Below, one piece after another: positions 45,027 through 53,961 of a stretch of DNA of 64,000 nucleotides. The notes below the pieces were generated by a model, which was given only the letters and a program-made list of their open reading frames with translations, made no database searches and had not been told where the DNA came from. Position numbers and translations under genes: made by a program. Source of the DNA: Alphaproteobacteria bacterium MarineAlpha11_Bin1 (GTDB taxonomy: Bacteria > Pseudomonadota > Alphaproteobacteria > MPNO01 > UBA830); contig PTJZ01000002.1 of the NCBI GenBank assembly GCA_002937455.1, positions 124,001 to 188,000 on the forward strand, given 5' to 3'. Position 1 is the stretch's first letter. Each line of letters begins with the position of its first letter.

Positions 45027-45044
45027 GAAATCTAACTTTTAGCT

Positions 45045-45079
45045 AAAACGCCCTCTCCTAGTGAGAGGGCGTTTTTTTT
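45045..45079 (+). terminator. Rho-independent terminator after TRAP gene
   Basis: ACGCCCTCTC and GAGAGGGCGT pair around a five-base loop, followed by a run of eight T. It separates two convergent genes; the opposite strand also has a run of A/T before the stem, so it may work in both directions. Confidence 0.93.
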
Positions 45080-46277
45080 ATGCCAAAGAGTTTGCCCTCT
45101 CGAGGGCTGTGATCATTGACGATTGCCGTAGATACTCCCGTGCCAGTTTCGGGTCGGCGACGGTCGCCCGCATCTCATCATGCTTGGCCCGTCTAGCTTC
45201 TGGATCGGTCTCTTCCAACATGGCCTTGTTTCTAAGTGTGGTTTGTTGGACATATTCAATCGCAATTGGACGCCTTTGAGCATTGTATTTATCAAATTCG
45301 CCATCTGAGACTTCTCCATTCCAGACCCGCACGATCTTATCGGAGAGATTGATTGCATCATGGATTCCCCCGTTCATGCCCATTCCACCCAGCGGATTGT
45401 TTATGTGAGCGGAATCCCCAGCAAGAAATACTCTGCCCTTGCGATACGTCTCAGCAACTCGCTGATGAACGGCGTAAGCGGTGCGATGGAAGGTATTATA
45501 TTCCTGATCAATCGGACAGACCTGATGCATCCGATCTTGCACAGTTTCATCAGAAACAAGTGATTCCGCCGTTTCGCCTGGGCGCGAAGGTAATAGCAAA
45601 CGCCAAAGCCCCGGCACCCTTACAAAGACAAACCAGAAAGTTGGATCCGCAATATAGGCAATCGGTGCTAAATTCTCGAAATGATCTTCGAAACTAAATT
45701 CTGAGCTCGTGCAAAGCCAAAGTTCGGGGAAAGTGAGACCAGGGAAATCAATACCCTGAGAAATACGTATCGCACTCGATGCCCCGTCGGCGGCAATTAG
45801 GTACCTCCCATTCAGTTCATCCATTCCATCAAGCGTCTCTACAGCGAGGGTCACTCCGTGATCGTCCTGAGACGCCGAAGTCCCTCGTACCTGAAATAGA
45901 ATTTCCACATTATCCAATTTTTCGAGCTCACGGATAATGATACGCGTCAGTTTGTATTGCTCACATTGGATGCGGTAAGGATGACGAGTATCCCCCTCAA
46001 GGACTCCTAGGTCCCACTCTGCAATAACTCCTTCTCGGGTATCACGGTATTGCCATTTAGGACAAACTATCCCCTGCTCGATTAGCTGATCGACAATCCC
46101 AAGTTCTTCAACCATATCAAGGGTCGGTGGATGGAACGTAGATGCGCGTAGATCTTCGGGAAGTTCCGCCGCTGCTTCTAGAAGCGTTACAGGGATACCT
46201 CGTTGAGCGAGAAAAAGCGCAGCACAACATCCAACCGGTCCAGCGCCGGAAATCAATACTCGTTCATTTTCGGACAT
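45078..46277 (-). CDS. FAD-dependent aromatic hydroxylase
   Basis: A 399-residue flavoprotein monooxygenase. VLISGAGPVGCCAALFLAQRG is the FAD Rossmann fold, a D-G motif lies in YLIAADGASSAIR and GD motif in VFLAGDSAHINNPLGGMGM. These are the three fingerprints of class A hydroxylases such as 3-(3-hydroxyphenyl)propionate or salicylate hydroxylase and NicC. It would hydroxylate a phenolic or hydroxypyridine ring with NAD(P)H. It is divergent from the maleate-isomerase-like gene with a 118-base gap. Confidence 0.87.
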   Translation of the reverse strand: MSENERVLISGAGPVGCCAALFLAQRGIPVTLLEAAAELPEDLRASTFHPPTLDMVEELGIVDQLIEQGIVCPKWQYRDTREGVIAEWDLGVLEGDTRHPYRIQCEQYKLTRIIIRELEKLDNVEILFQVRGTSASQDDHGVTLAVETLDGMDELNGRYLIAADGASSAIRISQGIDFPGLTFPELWLCTSSEFSFEDHFENLAPIAYIADPTFWFVFVRVPGLWRLLLPSRPGETAESLVSDETVQDRMHQVCPIDQEYNTFHRTAYAVHQRVAETYRKGRVFLAGDSAHINNPLGGMGMNGGIHDAINLSDKIVRVWNGEVSDGEFDKYNAQRRPIAIEYVQQTTLRNKAMLEETDPEARRAKHDEMRATVADPKLAREYLRQSSMITALERANSLA

Positions 46278-46395
46278 ACCAAAGTTCTCTCAATTATTAG
46301 GGGCAAGATAACTTTCGCCTATGGCCTGTCAACTAGTGTTGCCCCAAGTCTCCAGTGTTGGCAAATTGAAATGATCTAACATGAGGGTACGATTT

Positions 46396-47139
46396 ATGGT
46401 CGTATTAAAGAATGCCAAACCAATAGGATGGCGATCGAAAATTGGAGTGATCGTTCCGCCAAGTAATACGGTGAATGAAGCCGAATTCAATCGCGTTACA
46501 CCAGATGGGGTAAGCTTCCATTTCACCCGTTCTCCACTTCATTCCGATCCCGCTGCCGACGATTTCACCCAAATGCTTGAAGACGTCACGAACGCTATGC
46601 ATGACTTGGTTGCGTGTAATGTCAACTTCGCCACATACGCCTGTACCGCTGGTTCGATGGCTTGCCCTTCAGACCGGCTACTTGGAAAAATGACTGAGAT
46701 CGGTAATGTCCCGGCAAACTCCACGGCCCAGGCTATCGTTGCTGCCCTTAACAAGTTAGGAGTAGAAAAAATCTCTATGGCATCGCCGTATACCCCGGAA
46801 ACCAACGAACACGAAGCGCATTTCCTCTCGGTTCATGGTATCGACGTACTATCAACCGCCGGCCTCAGCCTAAATACGTCACTTAAGAGTATTCAGAAAA
46901 TTTCCCAAGTGCCGCCTCTCGACGTATTTAACCATGCTCGTTTGGTCAACCATCCCAATGCAGAAGCGGTACTTATTTGCTGCACAGATTTCAATACATT
47001 TAGCTCTATTGAACTGCTTGAAAATGAATTGGGAAAACCCGTTTTATCTAGTAATTCTGCCACACTATGGCATTCCCTGCGCAACGCGGGTATCGCTGAT
47101 CAAATCAACGATCTGGGCACCTTGCTTAGGGATCACTGA
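46396..47139 (+). CDS. Maleate cis-trans isomerase / Asp-Glu racemase family
   Basis: About 247 residues. The two catalytic cysteine regions of the family are present, FATYACTAGSM and VLICCTDF. Other landmarks are IGVIVPPSNTVNEAEF and SSNSATLWHSLR. Relatives include maleate isomerase (NicE) and arylmalonate decarboxylase. With an aromatic hydroxylase next door, conversion of maleate from ring cleavage to fumarate is plausible. GAGGGT eight bases upstream supports ATG at 46396 rather than 46381. Confidence 0.82.
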   Translation: MVVLKNAKPIGWRSKIGVIVPPSNTVNEAEFNRVTPDGVSFHFTRSPLHSDPAADDFTQMLEDVTNAMHDLVACNVNFATYACTAGSMACPSDRLLGKMTEIGNVPANSTAQAIVAALNKLGVEKISMASPYTPETNEHEAHFLSVHGIDVLSTAGLSLNTSLKSIQKISQVPPLDVFNHARLVNHPNAEAVLICCTDFNTFSSIELLENELGKPVLSSNSATLWHSLRNAGIADQINDLGTLLRDH

Positions 47140-47143
47140 TAAT

Positions 47144-47554
47144 TTAGAGAAGATCTTCTGTGTTCTCCTGGTCTAGCGCCTCTCGAGCGCTTCGGAATGC
47201 GTCTACGCCAGCGGGTATCCCACAATAGACCGTAGCATGCGCCAAGACCTCAGTAATCTCCTCCACCGTACAACCGTTTCGCAGCGCGCCACGCGTATGG
47301 GATTTTAATTCATTCATTTTACCAAGTGCGGTGAGGATAGCCAAGTTGAGCATGCTACGAGTTTTGTGGTCAAGCGTATCATCTGTCCATGCACCGCCCC
47401 AGCAATACTCTGTTACCATAGTCTGAATCTTGCCGGTCAGATGATCTTTTTCACCCTTCTCAATATTGGGATTTACGTATTCTTCGCCTAAGACCTTCTT
47501 GCGCGCGGCAAGACCTGCTTCATACAAATCCTGGTTTGACGGTTCAATCGCCAT
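47144..47554 (-). CDS. Carboxymuconolactone decarboxylase family protein
   Basis: The 136-residue protein resembles PcaC. Landmarks are the C-W-G motif near residue 45, LDHKTRSMLNLAILTAL, ELKSHTRGALRNGCTVEEI and a C-terminal HATVYCGIPAGVDAFR. This helix-rich family includes gamma-carboxymuconolactone decarboxylase of the protocatechuate pathway as well as other hydrolases or peroxidases; the CxxC of AhpD is absent. It is the last gene of a five-gene operon led by hyuB. Confidence 0.85.
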   Translation of the reverse strand: MAIEPSNQDLYEAGLAARKKVLGEEYVNPNIEKGEKDHLTGKIQTMVTEYCWGGAWTDDTLDHKTRSMLNLAILTALGKMNELKSHTRGALRNGCTVEEITEVLAHATVYCGIPAGVDAFRSAREALDQENTEDLL

Positions 47555-47570
47555 GAGTCTCTCCCTTGAT

Positions 47571-48290
47571 TTAATAGTTCAAATGCGGGAGCGTGAAAGT
47601 CTCTGCCCCCGGCTCACCCTTGTGATAACGTTTACCGTGACGGTGATACAGGACTGGATGGGTTTTGAACCAGTCGTTTTCCGCCAACCGGTTACGCCGC
47701 TCGGTTACCCGTGCCGCCGCCAGCTCATCGCTTTTCAGAGCGTCTTCACTCTCTATATAATGAAGAAACATATGGGTGAACGGGTTCGGATCCGCATCTA
47801 CGATTTGCATATGCCGCACCATCCGCCAAAGTGGGCTCTCGAGCACCATTGACGTGTGCTCAGCCCGATACCAGTCAATAAAATCTTCGACTGCGTCATC
47901 CGGGAGTTCGATAAATACACCCAATATAATCGGCGCATCCAACGCATCTTGGATCGTCAGCTCGTCGCGCATCTGGAAACTGAGTTCATCCCCAACATAG
48001 CGGGTGAACGCATTCACCTCCGATAACATCTTCTTGGTGGGAGCATCCGGTTTATATTTTCGGTTAACATATTCATCGTCTTTCAAGGTAGTAGGCGATT
48101 CCAGATCGTAAATCGCAAGATAGTCTGATCTGTTCGGCACCTTGTACCTCTGGCCAGAACGGAACCCCGGCACTCCATACACATGGCTGGGCATGTGATG
48201 ATTGTTATACCAATTGTTGAAATGTTCTTCCGCGCCCTCCGGGGGCGTCATTTCCGAGAAAAGTACCCCGCCGCCCTTTGTGTCGGACAT
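47571..48290 (-). CDS. Tandem dimeric alpha/beta-barrel (EthD-like) protein
   Basis: About 239 residues of two ferredoxin-like halves. HFNNWYNNHHMPSHVYGVPGF in the first and DFIDWYRAEHTSMV in the second both have the W-Y-x-x-H-x-x pattern of dimeric alpha-beta barrel proteins such as EthD or DUF4286. Such proteins are small isomerases, oxygenases or accessory proteins. The ATG at 48290 overlaps the aminotransferase stop as TGATG. No substrate is suggested beyond the operon context. Confidence 0.68.
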   Translation of the reverse strand: MSDTKGGGVLFSEMTPPEGAEEHFNNWYNNHHMPSHVYGVPGFRSGQRYKVPNRSDYLAIYDLESPTTLKDDEYVNRKYKPDAPTKKMLSEVNAFTRYVGDELSFQMRDELTIQDALDAPIILGVFIELPDDAVEDFIDWYRAEHTSMVLESPLWRMVRHMQIVDADPNPFTHMFLHYIESEDALKSDELAAARVTERRNRLAENDWFKTHPVLYHRHGKRYHKGEPGAETFTLPHLNY

Positions 48291-49618
48291 CACAGACGCT
48301 TGCAAGCCGCGTCGAGTGCGCGGACAGTATCCTCAATGTCTTGGCCCGTGTGAACGGCGGAGACGAACCGCCGGACGTTGGGCAAAACATAAAGACCCTC
48401 ATGCATCTGTGCCAAATCTAACGCCCGTGCAGACGCAGCATCAGAGTTCATTACATCGGCATGAGTACGGGGTTCGCTGTCCATGAATAGAATCTGCCAG
48501 AATGAGGCTTTCCCAGCCACGATCGCCCGAAGATTGTTTTTGTTTAGCACCTCTTGGCAGGCTTTTCCCACATCATCCGACAACGCATGAAGATCCTTAT
48601 AAAAAGATGGCCTCTTTAATTCAGCCAGCGTGGCGATGCCCGCGGCGGCCGCAACAGGGTTGCCGTGAAGTGTACCGTTTACATAGGAATAGCTCGCCTG
48701 ACCCTTGTTGCGTGGGTTCATAAGGTCCACGTACTCGGCTTTTCCACCGACGAAGCCAAGCGGCCCGCCACCGCCGACGATCTTGCCGTAGCTGGCTATG
48801 TCGGGAAGTACGCCAAAATATTCCTGAGCACCGCCAAGGGCTAGTCGAAACCCGGTAACGACCTCATCGAAAATCAGCAGGACGTCATTGTCATCGCAAA
48901 TCTTTCGCAGACCCGGCAGAAAACGGTCATCTGGGAAGATAATCCGCTGAACAGGTTCTACGATAATACCTGCAAGGTCGTCGCGATTTTCCTCCACGAT
49001 CTTTCGAACCGTATCTAGATCGTTGTAGGGCGCGACCAGTACGTTCTCGCCCATATTGGCCGGCAGTCCGCCAGTATCGGGCCGCCCTTGAGGGTAATTT
49101 GACAAGGCGGTCGGAGTAACGCTGAATGCTGAATAGTCGTGATTTCCGTGATATGCCCCCTCAAATTTTAAGATCTTGCTCCGCCCCGTAGCCGCCCGGG
49201 CGGTGCGCATAGCATATGCCGTCGCCTCTGAGCCGGTAGTCGTGAAGGCGATGCGATCGGCGCAAGGAACAATATTTTTCAACTCCTCGGCTAGTTGAAT
49301 GCATTGCTCGTTCAGCGTACCAAAAAAATGAATGCCGCGTTCCGCCTGATCTTTCACAGTATCGACAACCGTGGGGAAGGCATGCCCGAGGATCAACGCC
49401 CCAGCACCTCCGACATAGTCGATATACCAACGTCCGCGCACATCCTGCAGGCGTGAACCCTCGCCCTTATGGATGACAAACCGCACATCGTCTGGCAGGG
49501 AGTAACTACCTAGTCCGGCGCCAGGCAAGCTATCAGTCGCCACCTCGTAGTAATCGTCGTGCGCCCTAGCGCCGACGAGATCTTTGGGCCCCGCCATAGC
49601 GGTATCTGCAGGAGTCAT
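48290..49618 (-). CDS. Class III aminotransferase (GSA-aminomutase-like)
   Basis: A 442-residue PLP enzyme. FTTTGSEATAYAMRTARA, FEGAYHGNHDY, VEPVQRIIFPDDRFL, LIFDEVVTGFRLALGG and SYGKIVGGGGPLGF (Schiff-base Lys) match glutamate-1-semialdehyde aminomutase-like proteins. The genomic place in an operon with hydantoinases argues against heme synthesis and for a catabolic amine transfer. It overlaps the barrel protein and lies 68 bases from hyuA. Confidence 0.88.
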   Translation of the reverse strand: MTPADTAMAGPKDLVGARAHDDYYEVATDSLPGAGLGSYSLPDDVRFVIHKGEGSRLQDVRGRWYIDYVGGAGALILGHAFPTVVDTVKDQAERGIHFFGTLNEQCIQLAEELKNIVPCADRIAFTTTGSEATAYAMRTARAATGRSKILKFEGAYHGNHDYSAFSVTPTALSNYPQGRPDTGGLPANMGENVLVAPYNDLDTVRKIVEENRDDLAGIIVEPVQRIIFPDDRFLPGLRKICDDNDVLLIFDEVVTGFRLALGGAQEYFGVLPDIASYGKIVGGGGPLGFVGGKAEYVDLMNPRNKGQASYSYVNGTLHGNPVAAAAGIATLAELKRPSFYKDLHALSDDVGKACQEVLNKNNLRAIVAGKASFWQILFMDSEPRTHADVMNSDAASARALDLAQMHEGLYVLPNVRRFVSAVHTGQDIEDTVRALDAACKRL

Positions 49619-49686
49619 GTAAATACTTTCTGCTGGAGGTTTACGCCTTAGAAGCTACCCTCGGGCTGATTTGGAAACAAGCATAC

Positions 49687-51735
49687 TCAATCATCATATT
49701 GACGTCGGCAATCAAGAGAGCCAGAGCCATGAACGGTGACAGTCCAGCGTGGCGGCACCACTGATGTCCCACCCGCCTCTTCGATGATCATCGGTCCGTG
49801 AAAGATCTCGCCGGCTCCCATCTTCGTGCGATCCATAATCGGACAATCTACCCAGTCATCACCGAACCAAACCTGCCGATTCTCGATAATAGGGTCGCCG
49901 CCCTCATCGACCGCGAAGCTGAGTTCCGGTTTTTCGATTAAACCCAACGAAAACAGTCGTATATTAACTAACTCGACGTCGCTATGCCGGTCGGCGCGAC
50001 CGAAAGTCTGCTCATGACGACTATGGAAAGACTCACGAAGATTATCCCATGTCGTCGTGTCGGGGTCGCACGGAATCGAGAGCGTGAAAGACTGGCCGAC
50101 ATAACGCATATCAACCGTGAACGCATGTTCGTGCCGGTCCTCACCAAAACCGTCAGAGGAGAGAAGAGATGCGGCCTCCTCCCTTAGCACATCCGCCTTG
50201 ACTTTAAATTCGGCAACATCGAGCCGGTCCAGCGGACCGCCCCACGCTGTGACGAAGTCGCGACGTAGGTCAGCAAGGAGTTGTCCCAGCGCCGAGAGAT
50301 GACCAGGGAAGCGTGGCACAATGACCTGCGGGATCGATAGTTCTTCTGCTACTAGAAACACGTGCATCGGGCCAGCTCCACCAAATCCAAGAAGTGCAAA
50401 ATCGCGGGGGTCGAAGCCACGATGGACCGATACTTCACGTACTGCACCCGCCATCTTTGAGACGGCGATTCGGAGAACCCCATCAGCCAGTTGAATCAGT
50501 GAGCCGGTATCTTCACCCAACCTCAGAGAGAGGTCTTCGAACGATTTCTCCGACAATTCTATTGAAAGCTGTAAACCTCCGGCCAAGGTGCGATCCGTCG
50601 GCAGTCGACCAAGCATCAAATTGGCGTCGGAAATTGTCGGTTCGGTTCCACCGCGTTGATAACAAGCTGGCCCAGGCATCGCACCAGCGCTTTGTGGGCC
50701 AACCTCCAGCGTGCCATCAGTCTGAACCCAGGCAATAGAGCCACCCCCGGCACCGATGGTATGTATGTCTAGCTGCGGCACCTGCAGCGGATAAGCATCA
50801 AGCTGGTTCGAGTGACTGATCCGCGGTGTCAACTGGTGAATTAACGATACATCTGTACTTGTCCCACCCATATCGAAGGTAATGCAGTCATCGACACCGG
50901 CCATCTCGCAGATCCTTACCGCGCCGCCGGCACCGCCGACAGGGCCTGACAAAAATGTCCCCGCCGCGAATTTTGCGGCCTGCTCCAGCGTCATCACGCC
51001 ACCGTTGGAGCCCATGACGTTTACCGGCGCAGATATTCCTTGCTCCCCAAGCTCCCGCGCCAAAGTCTCGAGATATCCGGAAATAACAGGAGTCAGGTAT
51101 GCATTCAGGACACATGTGGAAAATCGCTCGAACTCACCTTTCTCGGCGACTACGCCCGTCGATGCGCATACAGGGATATCACCGGCTAACGACTGCAGCT
51201 TTTCAAGTGCCGCATTTTCATTGGCATCGTTTCTAAAGGCGTTAATAAAAGCGATCGCGATCGCCTGAACGTTTTTTTTCCGGAACAATTCAATTATTGG
51301 GGTAAAATCTATATCATCCGCAGATTTCAAGATTTCACCATCTGCGGCCACGCGCTCCTCTACTTCGATCCGCAGGTCACGCGTCACCAGAGGCTTTGGT
51401 CTTACGAACTTTATGTCAAAGAGCCCCCCAATCAGTCGTCGGGTGCGTCCGATTTCTAGGGTATCTCTGAAACCTTCTGTCGTGACTAAACCGGTCTTCG
51501 CACCTTTTCGTTCGAGCAGTGCATTGGTGGCGATTGTTGTGCCATGCACAAAGGCGTGGATCTCTCCATAATCGATACCTAATTTTTCCAACGCACTCAA
51601 AACTCCCTCCCACTGTCGGCCCGGTATGGAGGGTACTTTTTCGGACAACAGTTCCTGGGAGTTTATGTTCAAACACAAAAGATCAGTAAAAGTGCCCCCA
51701 ACGTCGATGCCAACGATGAAATTTTTCTTAGACAT
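49687..51735 (-). CDS. hyuA: Hydantoinase/oxoprolinase subunit A
   Basis: The 682-residue ATP-dependent subunit. VGIDVGGTFTDLLCL is the actin-like ATPase phosphate motif, GTTIATNALLERKGAKTGLVT and DMGGTSTDVSLI are others, with PGPACYQRGGTEPTISDANL typical. It hydrolyses cyclic amides such as N-methylhydantoin or 5-oxoproline, or carboxylates ketones in related enzymes, with HyuB. It lies nine bases after hyuB. Confidence 0.92.
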   Translation of the reverse strand: MSKKNFIVGIDVGGTFTDLLCLNINSQELLSEKVPSIPGRQWEGVLSALEKLGIDYGEIHAFVHGTTIATNALLERKGAKTGLVTTEGFRDTLEIGRTRRLIGGLFDIKFVRPKPLVTRDLRIEVEERVAADGEILKSADDIDFTPIIELFRKKNVQAIAIAFINAFRNDANENAALEKLQSLAGDIPVCASTGVVAEKGEFERFSTCVLNAYLTPVISGYLETLARELGEQGISAPVNVMGSNGGVMTLEQAAKFAAGTFLSGPVGGAGGAVRICEMAGVDDCITFDMGGTSTDVSLIHQLTPRISHSNQLDAYPLQVPQLDIHTIGAGGGSIAWVQTDGTLEVGPQSAGAMPGPACYQRGGTEPTISDANLMLGRLPTDRTLAGGLQLSIELSEKSFEDLSLRLGEDTGSLIQLADGVLRIAVSKMAGAVREVSVHRGFDPRDFALLGFGGAGPMHVFLVAEELSIPQVIVPRFPGHLSALGQLLADLRRDFVTAWGGPLDRLDVAEFKVKADVLREEAASLLSSDGFGEDRHEHAFTVDMRYVGQSFTLSIPCDPDTTTWDNLRESFHSRHEQTFGRADRHSDVELVNIRLFSLGLIEKPELSFAVDEGGDPIIENRQVWFGDDWVDCPIMDRTKMGAGEIFHGPMIIEEAGGTSVVPPRWTVTVHGSGSLDCRRQYDD

Positions 51736-51744
51736 TTTTTATAC

Positions 51745-53823
51745 TCATGCTGCCGTTTCAGGTCGCGAGACCGTCGCGCGAATGCGTACCCGGTCGCCTG
51801 GCGCCGCGTTCAGAATATCCAGGCTTGTGGAACTCACACCGACTGCTTCACCATCGGCAGAAATGGTAGCCCAAGCCCGAAGCGGCGCACCCCTGCCAGT
51901 AACCAGTTCCACAAGACCACCTTCAGAAACACCCAGTTTTTTTGCTACGTCGTTGGGGATTGAGAGCTGTCGACGTGGCCCGTCCATCATTTCGTTATTG
52001 GCCAATTCCAAGTTTACGACCACACGTTTATCCGCCATTGCTTGCCGCCGGGACTCGGTTGCGGAAACATCAAGTTGACCATCGGAAATGACTACACCGA
52101 AGCGTGCAAAGGCATCAGAATTCGAGAGGTAGCATTCCTCTACATCGGCGAGCACCATAGCCGGATCTCGCTCCAGCGGATCACCATAGCCGCCCCCACC
52201 TGCTGTTTCCTCACGAACGATATCGCCCGGTGCTAGGGTGAAACCGGAGACTTTACCGGGCACATCTGAAGGCTGTACCACTTCGCCATCGCGAATAACC
52301 GTAAAGCTGTTTGCAGCGCCATTTGAACCGCCTTCCACACCGTAGGGTGGTATGACATTTTTCTCTGAAATAACCGAAAGAGCACCCCGGCCCGATAGGA
52401 TACGAACGTCTCGCCGAAGCCCAAATCCTCCTCTGAATTCGCCGTCGCCACACATTCCTTCACGGACCTCGCAACGTTCCACTCGGAGCGGAAACTGTCC
52501 CTCTACAGTTTCCACTGACTGAATTGAGTTAAAATCACCCTCGTTAAAGCTTCGTACCGCGTTTGATCCGTCAATCCCGTCTGATGCGCCGGTACCGCCT
52601 GCTGGCCATTCATAATGGATGTAATTTCTGCCATCCGCGCCGGAGCCGGATATGATCACGTGGTTGGCACCACCCTTAAGGTCGCCAACCGTCATTTCGG
52701 GCGCGACTTTACCCATGGCCGATGCAACTACAGAGTCTATCAGAAACTTGCACTCTGCCATGCCGCCGCAGGGAGCATCGTTATGCGCGTTAATAAAGGT
52801 CCCTTCTTCTGAGATCACAGTTATAGGATTAAAAGACCCTTGATTTATAGGGGTTTTTGGATCGAGGAAGGATTTCACAATCGTTCCAACCGCGTTGAGG
52901 GCCATAGCAGGGCCGCAGTTTGTCGGGCCGTTGGTTTGAGCGGAGGTACCCGTGAAATCAGCTATGATTTCGTCATTCTGGACTGTTAATTTAAGCTTGA
53001 CCACGAGAGGGTCCGGATTGGTTCCATCGCTTTCTATGTACCCTTCGGCGAAGTAGTCTCCGTCGGGGCGTTCAGAAATCTTGGTTCGTAACTGACGTTC
53101 AGAGCGCTCGATAAGTTGCTCTATACCACCCAGTAACTCTTCACCGAACCTATTGTATAGACGCTGCAAATGTTCCTCCGCTTTACGTCCAGTCCCCAAC
53201 ATAGCGTTGAAATCACCCAGCCGTTCTGAGCGGGCTCTCATGTTATTGAAAAGTAGGCCCATAAACGGCTCGTTAAGTACTCCACGGTCGCAGATTTTTG
53301 TCGGCTCAATCCGGATACCTTCCTGAATTATTTCATTTACCCGCCCGGACAAACTGCCCGGCGTCATCCCCCCGACATCATTCCAGTGGCATCGCATGGC
53401 AGCGAACATGCCAAGCTTTCCGGCAAAAAACACTGGCTGCAACATCAAAATATCATTGAGATGAGTCCCGCCGGTGTAGGGGTCATTATGAAGAAACAGA
53501 TCACCTTCGTTGATATCATCCTTAAACGTGGCAACCACCTGCTGTGTCGAATAAGGCACAGCGAAGATATGGATAGGATGATCTGCAAGTCCCTGCGCCA
53601 CCTGACGACCATCCGCCGACATCAGCGCGCAGGAAAAATCATGACCCTCATATATGATGGGTGCATATGAGGAATGGATGATATTTGCACGCATCTCATT
53701 CACCACTGCAATCAGCGACTCACGGATGAGCTCTAGCTGTACAAGATCTTTCAAAACGGCCTCCAAGGGGTTTGACGGGCATTTTGGCAGCCCCGATGTA
53801 GCAGTCGTAACGCTTGATTCCAA
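51745..53823 (-). CDS. hyuB: Hydantoinase/oxoprolinase subunit B with C-terminal extension
   Basis: The 692-residue subunit has the family core: ELIRESLIAVVNEMR, SYAPIIYEGHDFSCAL, FLHNDPYTGGTHLNDI, NCGPAMALNAVGTIVKSF, DAPCGGMAECKF and GGFGLRRDVRI. GGGGYGDPLERDPAMV marks the usual end. About 92 further residues (601-692) look like a separate small beta-barrel domain (LVELVTGRGAPLRAWATI, LDILNAAPGDRVRIRA). The start is a TTG at 53823, next to an operator-like palindrome, and a TTG at 53769 is possible. Confidence 0.88.
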   Translation of the reverse strand: MESSVTTATSGLPKCPSNPLEAVLKDLVQLELIRESLIAVVNEMRANIIHSSYAPIIYEGHDFSCALMSADGRQVAQGLADHPIHIFAVPYSTQQVVATFKDDINEGDLFLHNDPYTGGTHLNDILMLQPVFFAGKLGMFAAMRCHWNDVGGMTPGSLSGRVNEIIQEGIRIEPTKICDRGVLNEPFMGLLFNNMRARSERLGDFNAMLGTGRKAEEHLQRLYNRFGEELLGGIEQLIERSERQLRTKISERPDGDYFAEGYIESDGTNPDPLVVKLKLTVQNDEIIADFTGTSAQTNGPTNCGPAMALNAVGTIVKSFLDPKTPINQGSFNPITVISEEGTFINAHNDAPCGGMAECKFLIDSVVASAMGKVAPEMTVGDLKGGANHVIISGSGADGRNYIHYEWPAGGTGASDGIDGSNAVRSFNEGDFNSIQSVETVEGQFPLRVERCEVREGMCGDGEFRGGFGLRRDVRILSGRGALSVISEKNVIPPYGVEGGSNGAANSFTVIRDGEVVQPSDVPGKVSGFTLAPGDIVREETAGGGGYGDPLERDPAMVLADVEECYLSNSDAFARFGVVISDGQLDVSATESRRQAMADKRVVVNLELANNEMMDGPRRQLSIPNDVAKKLGVSEGGLVELVTGRGAPLRAWATISADGEAVGVSSTSLDILNAAPGDRVRIRATVSRPETAA

Positions 53824-53828
53824 GAAAA

Positions 53829-53846
53829 TTTTACACTACCGTAAAA
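53829..53846. promoter_or_regulatory. Candidate TetR operator, hyuBA / CoA-ligase promoter
   Basis: TTTTACACTACCGTAAAA is a near-palindrome matching the perfect palindrome at 57310 in all but two central bases. It lies six bases before the hyuB start and about 115 bases before the divergent CoA-ligase gene. A binding site for the TetR protein at 58514 is proposed. Confidence 0.6.
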
Positions 53847-53961
53847 TTTGTTACCTTAACAAAGAGTAGCCGGCTAGGTACATGTCTGACAGCCATAGCC
53901 GGAAACTATCGGCGCAGTTAAGTTTCGCATTCTAATTTCGGAGTAAGAAAGCCGAGGGCGA

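Noticed and set aside
46333..46346. CAACTAGTGTTG palindrome-like site before the maleate-isomerase gene
   Set aside because: It shares only the centre with the 57310 palindrome and lacks the TTTTA/TAAAA arms.
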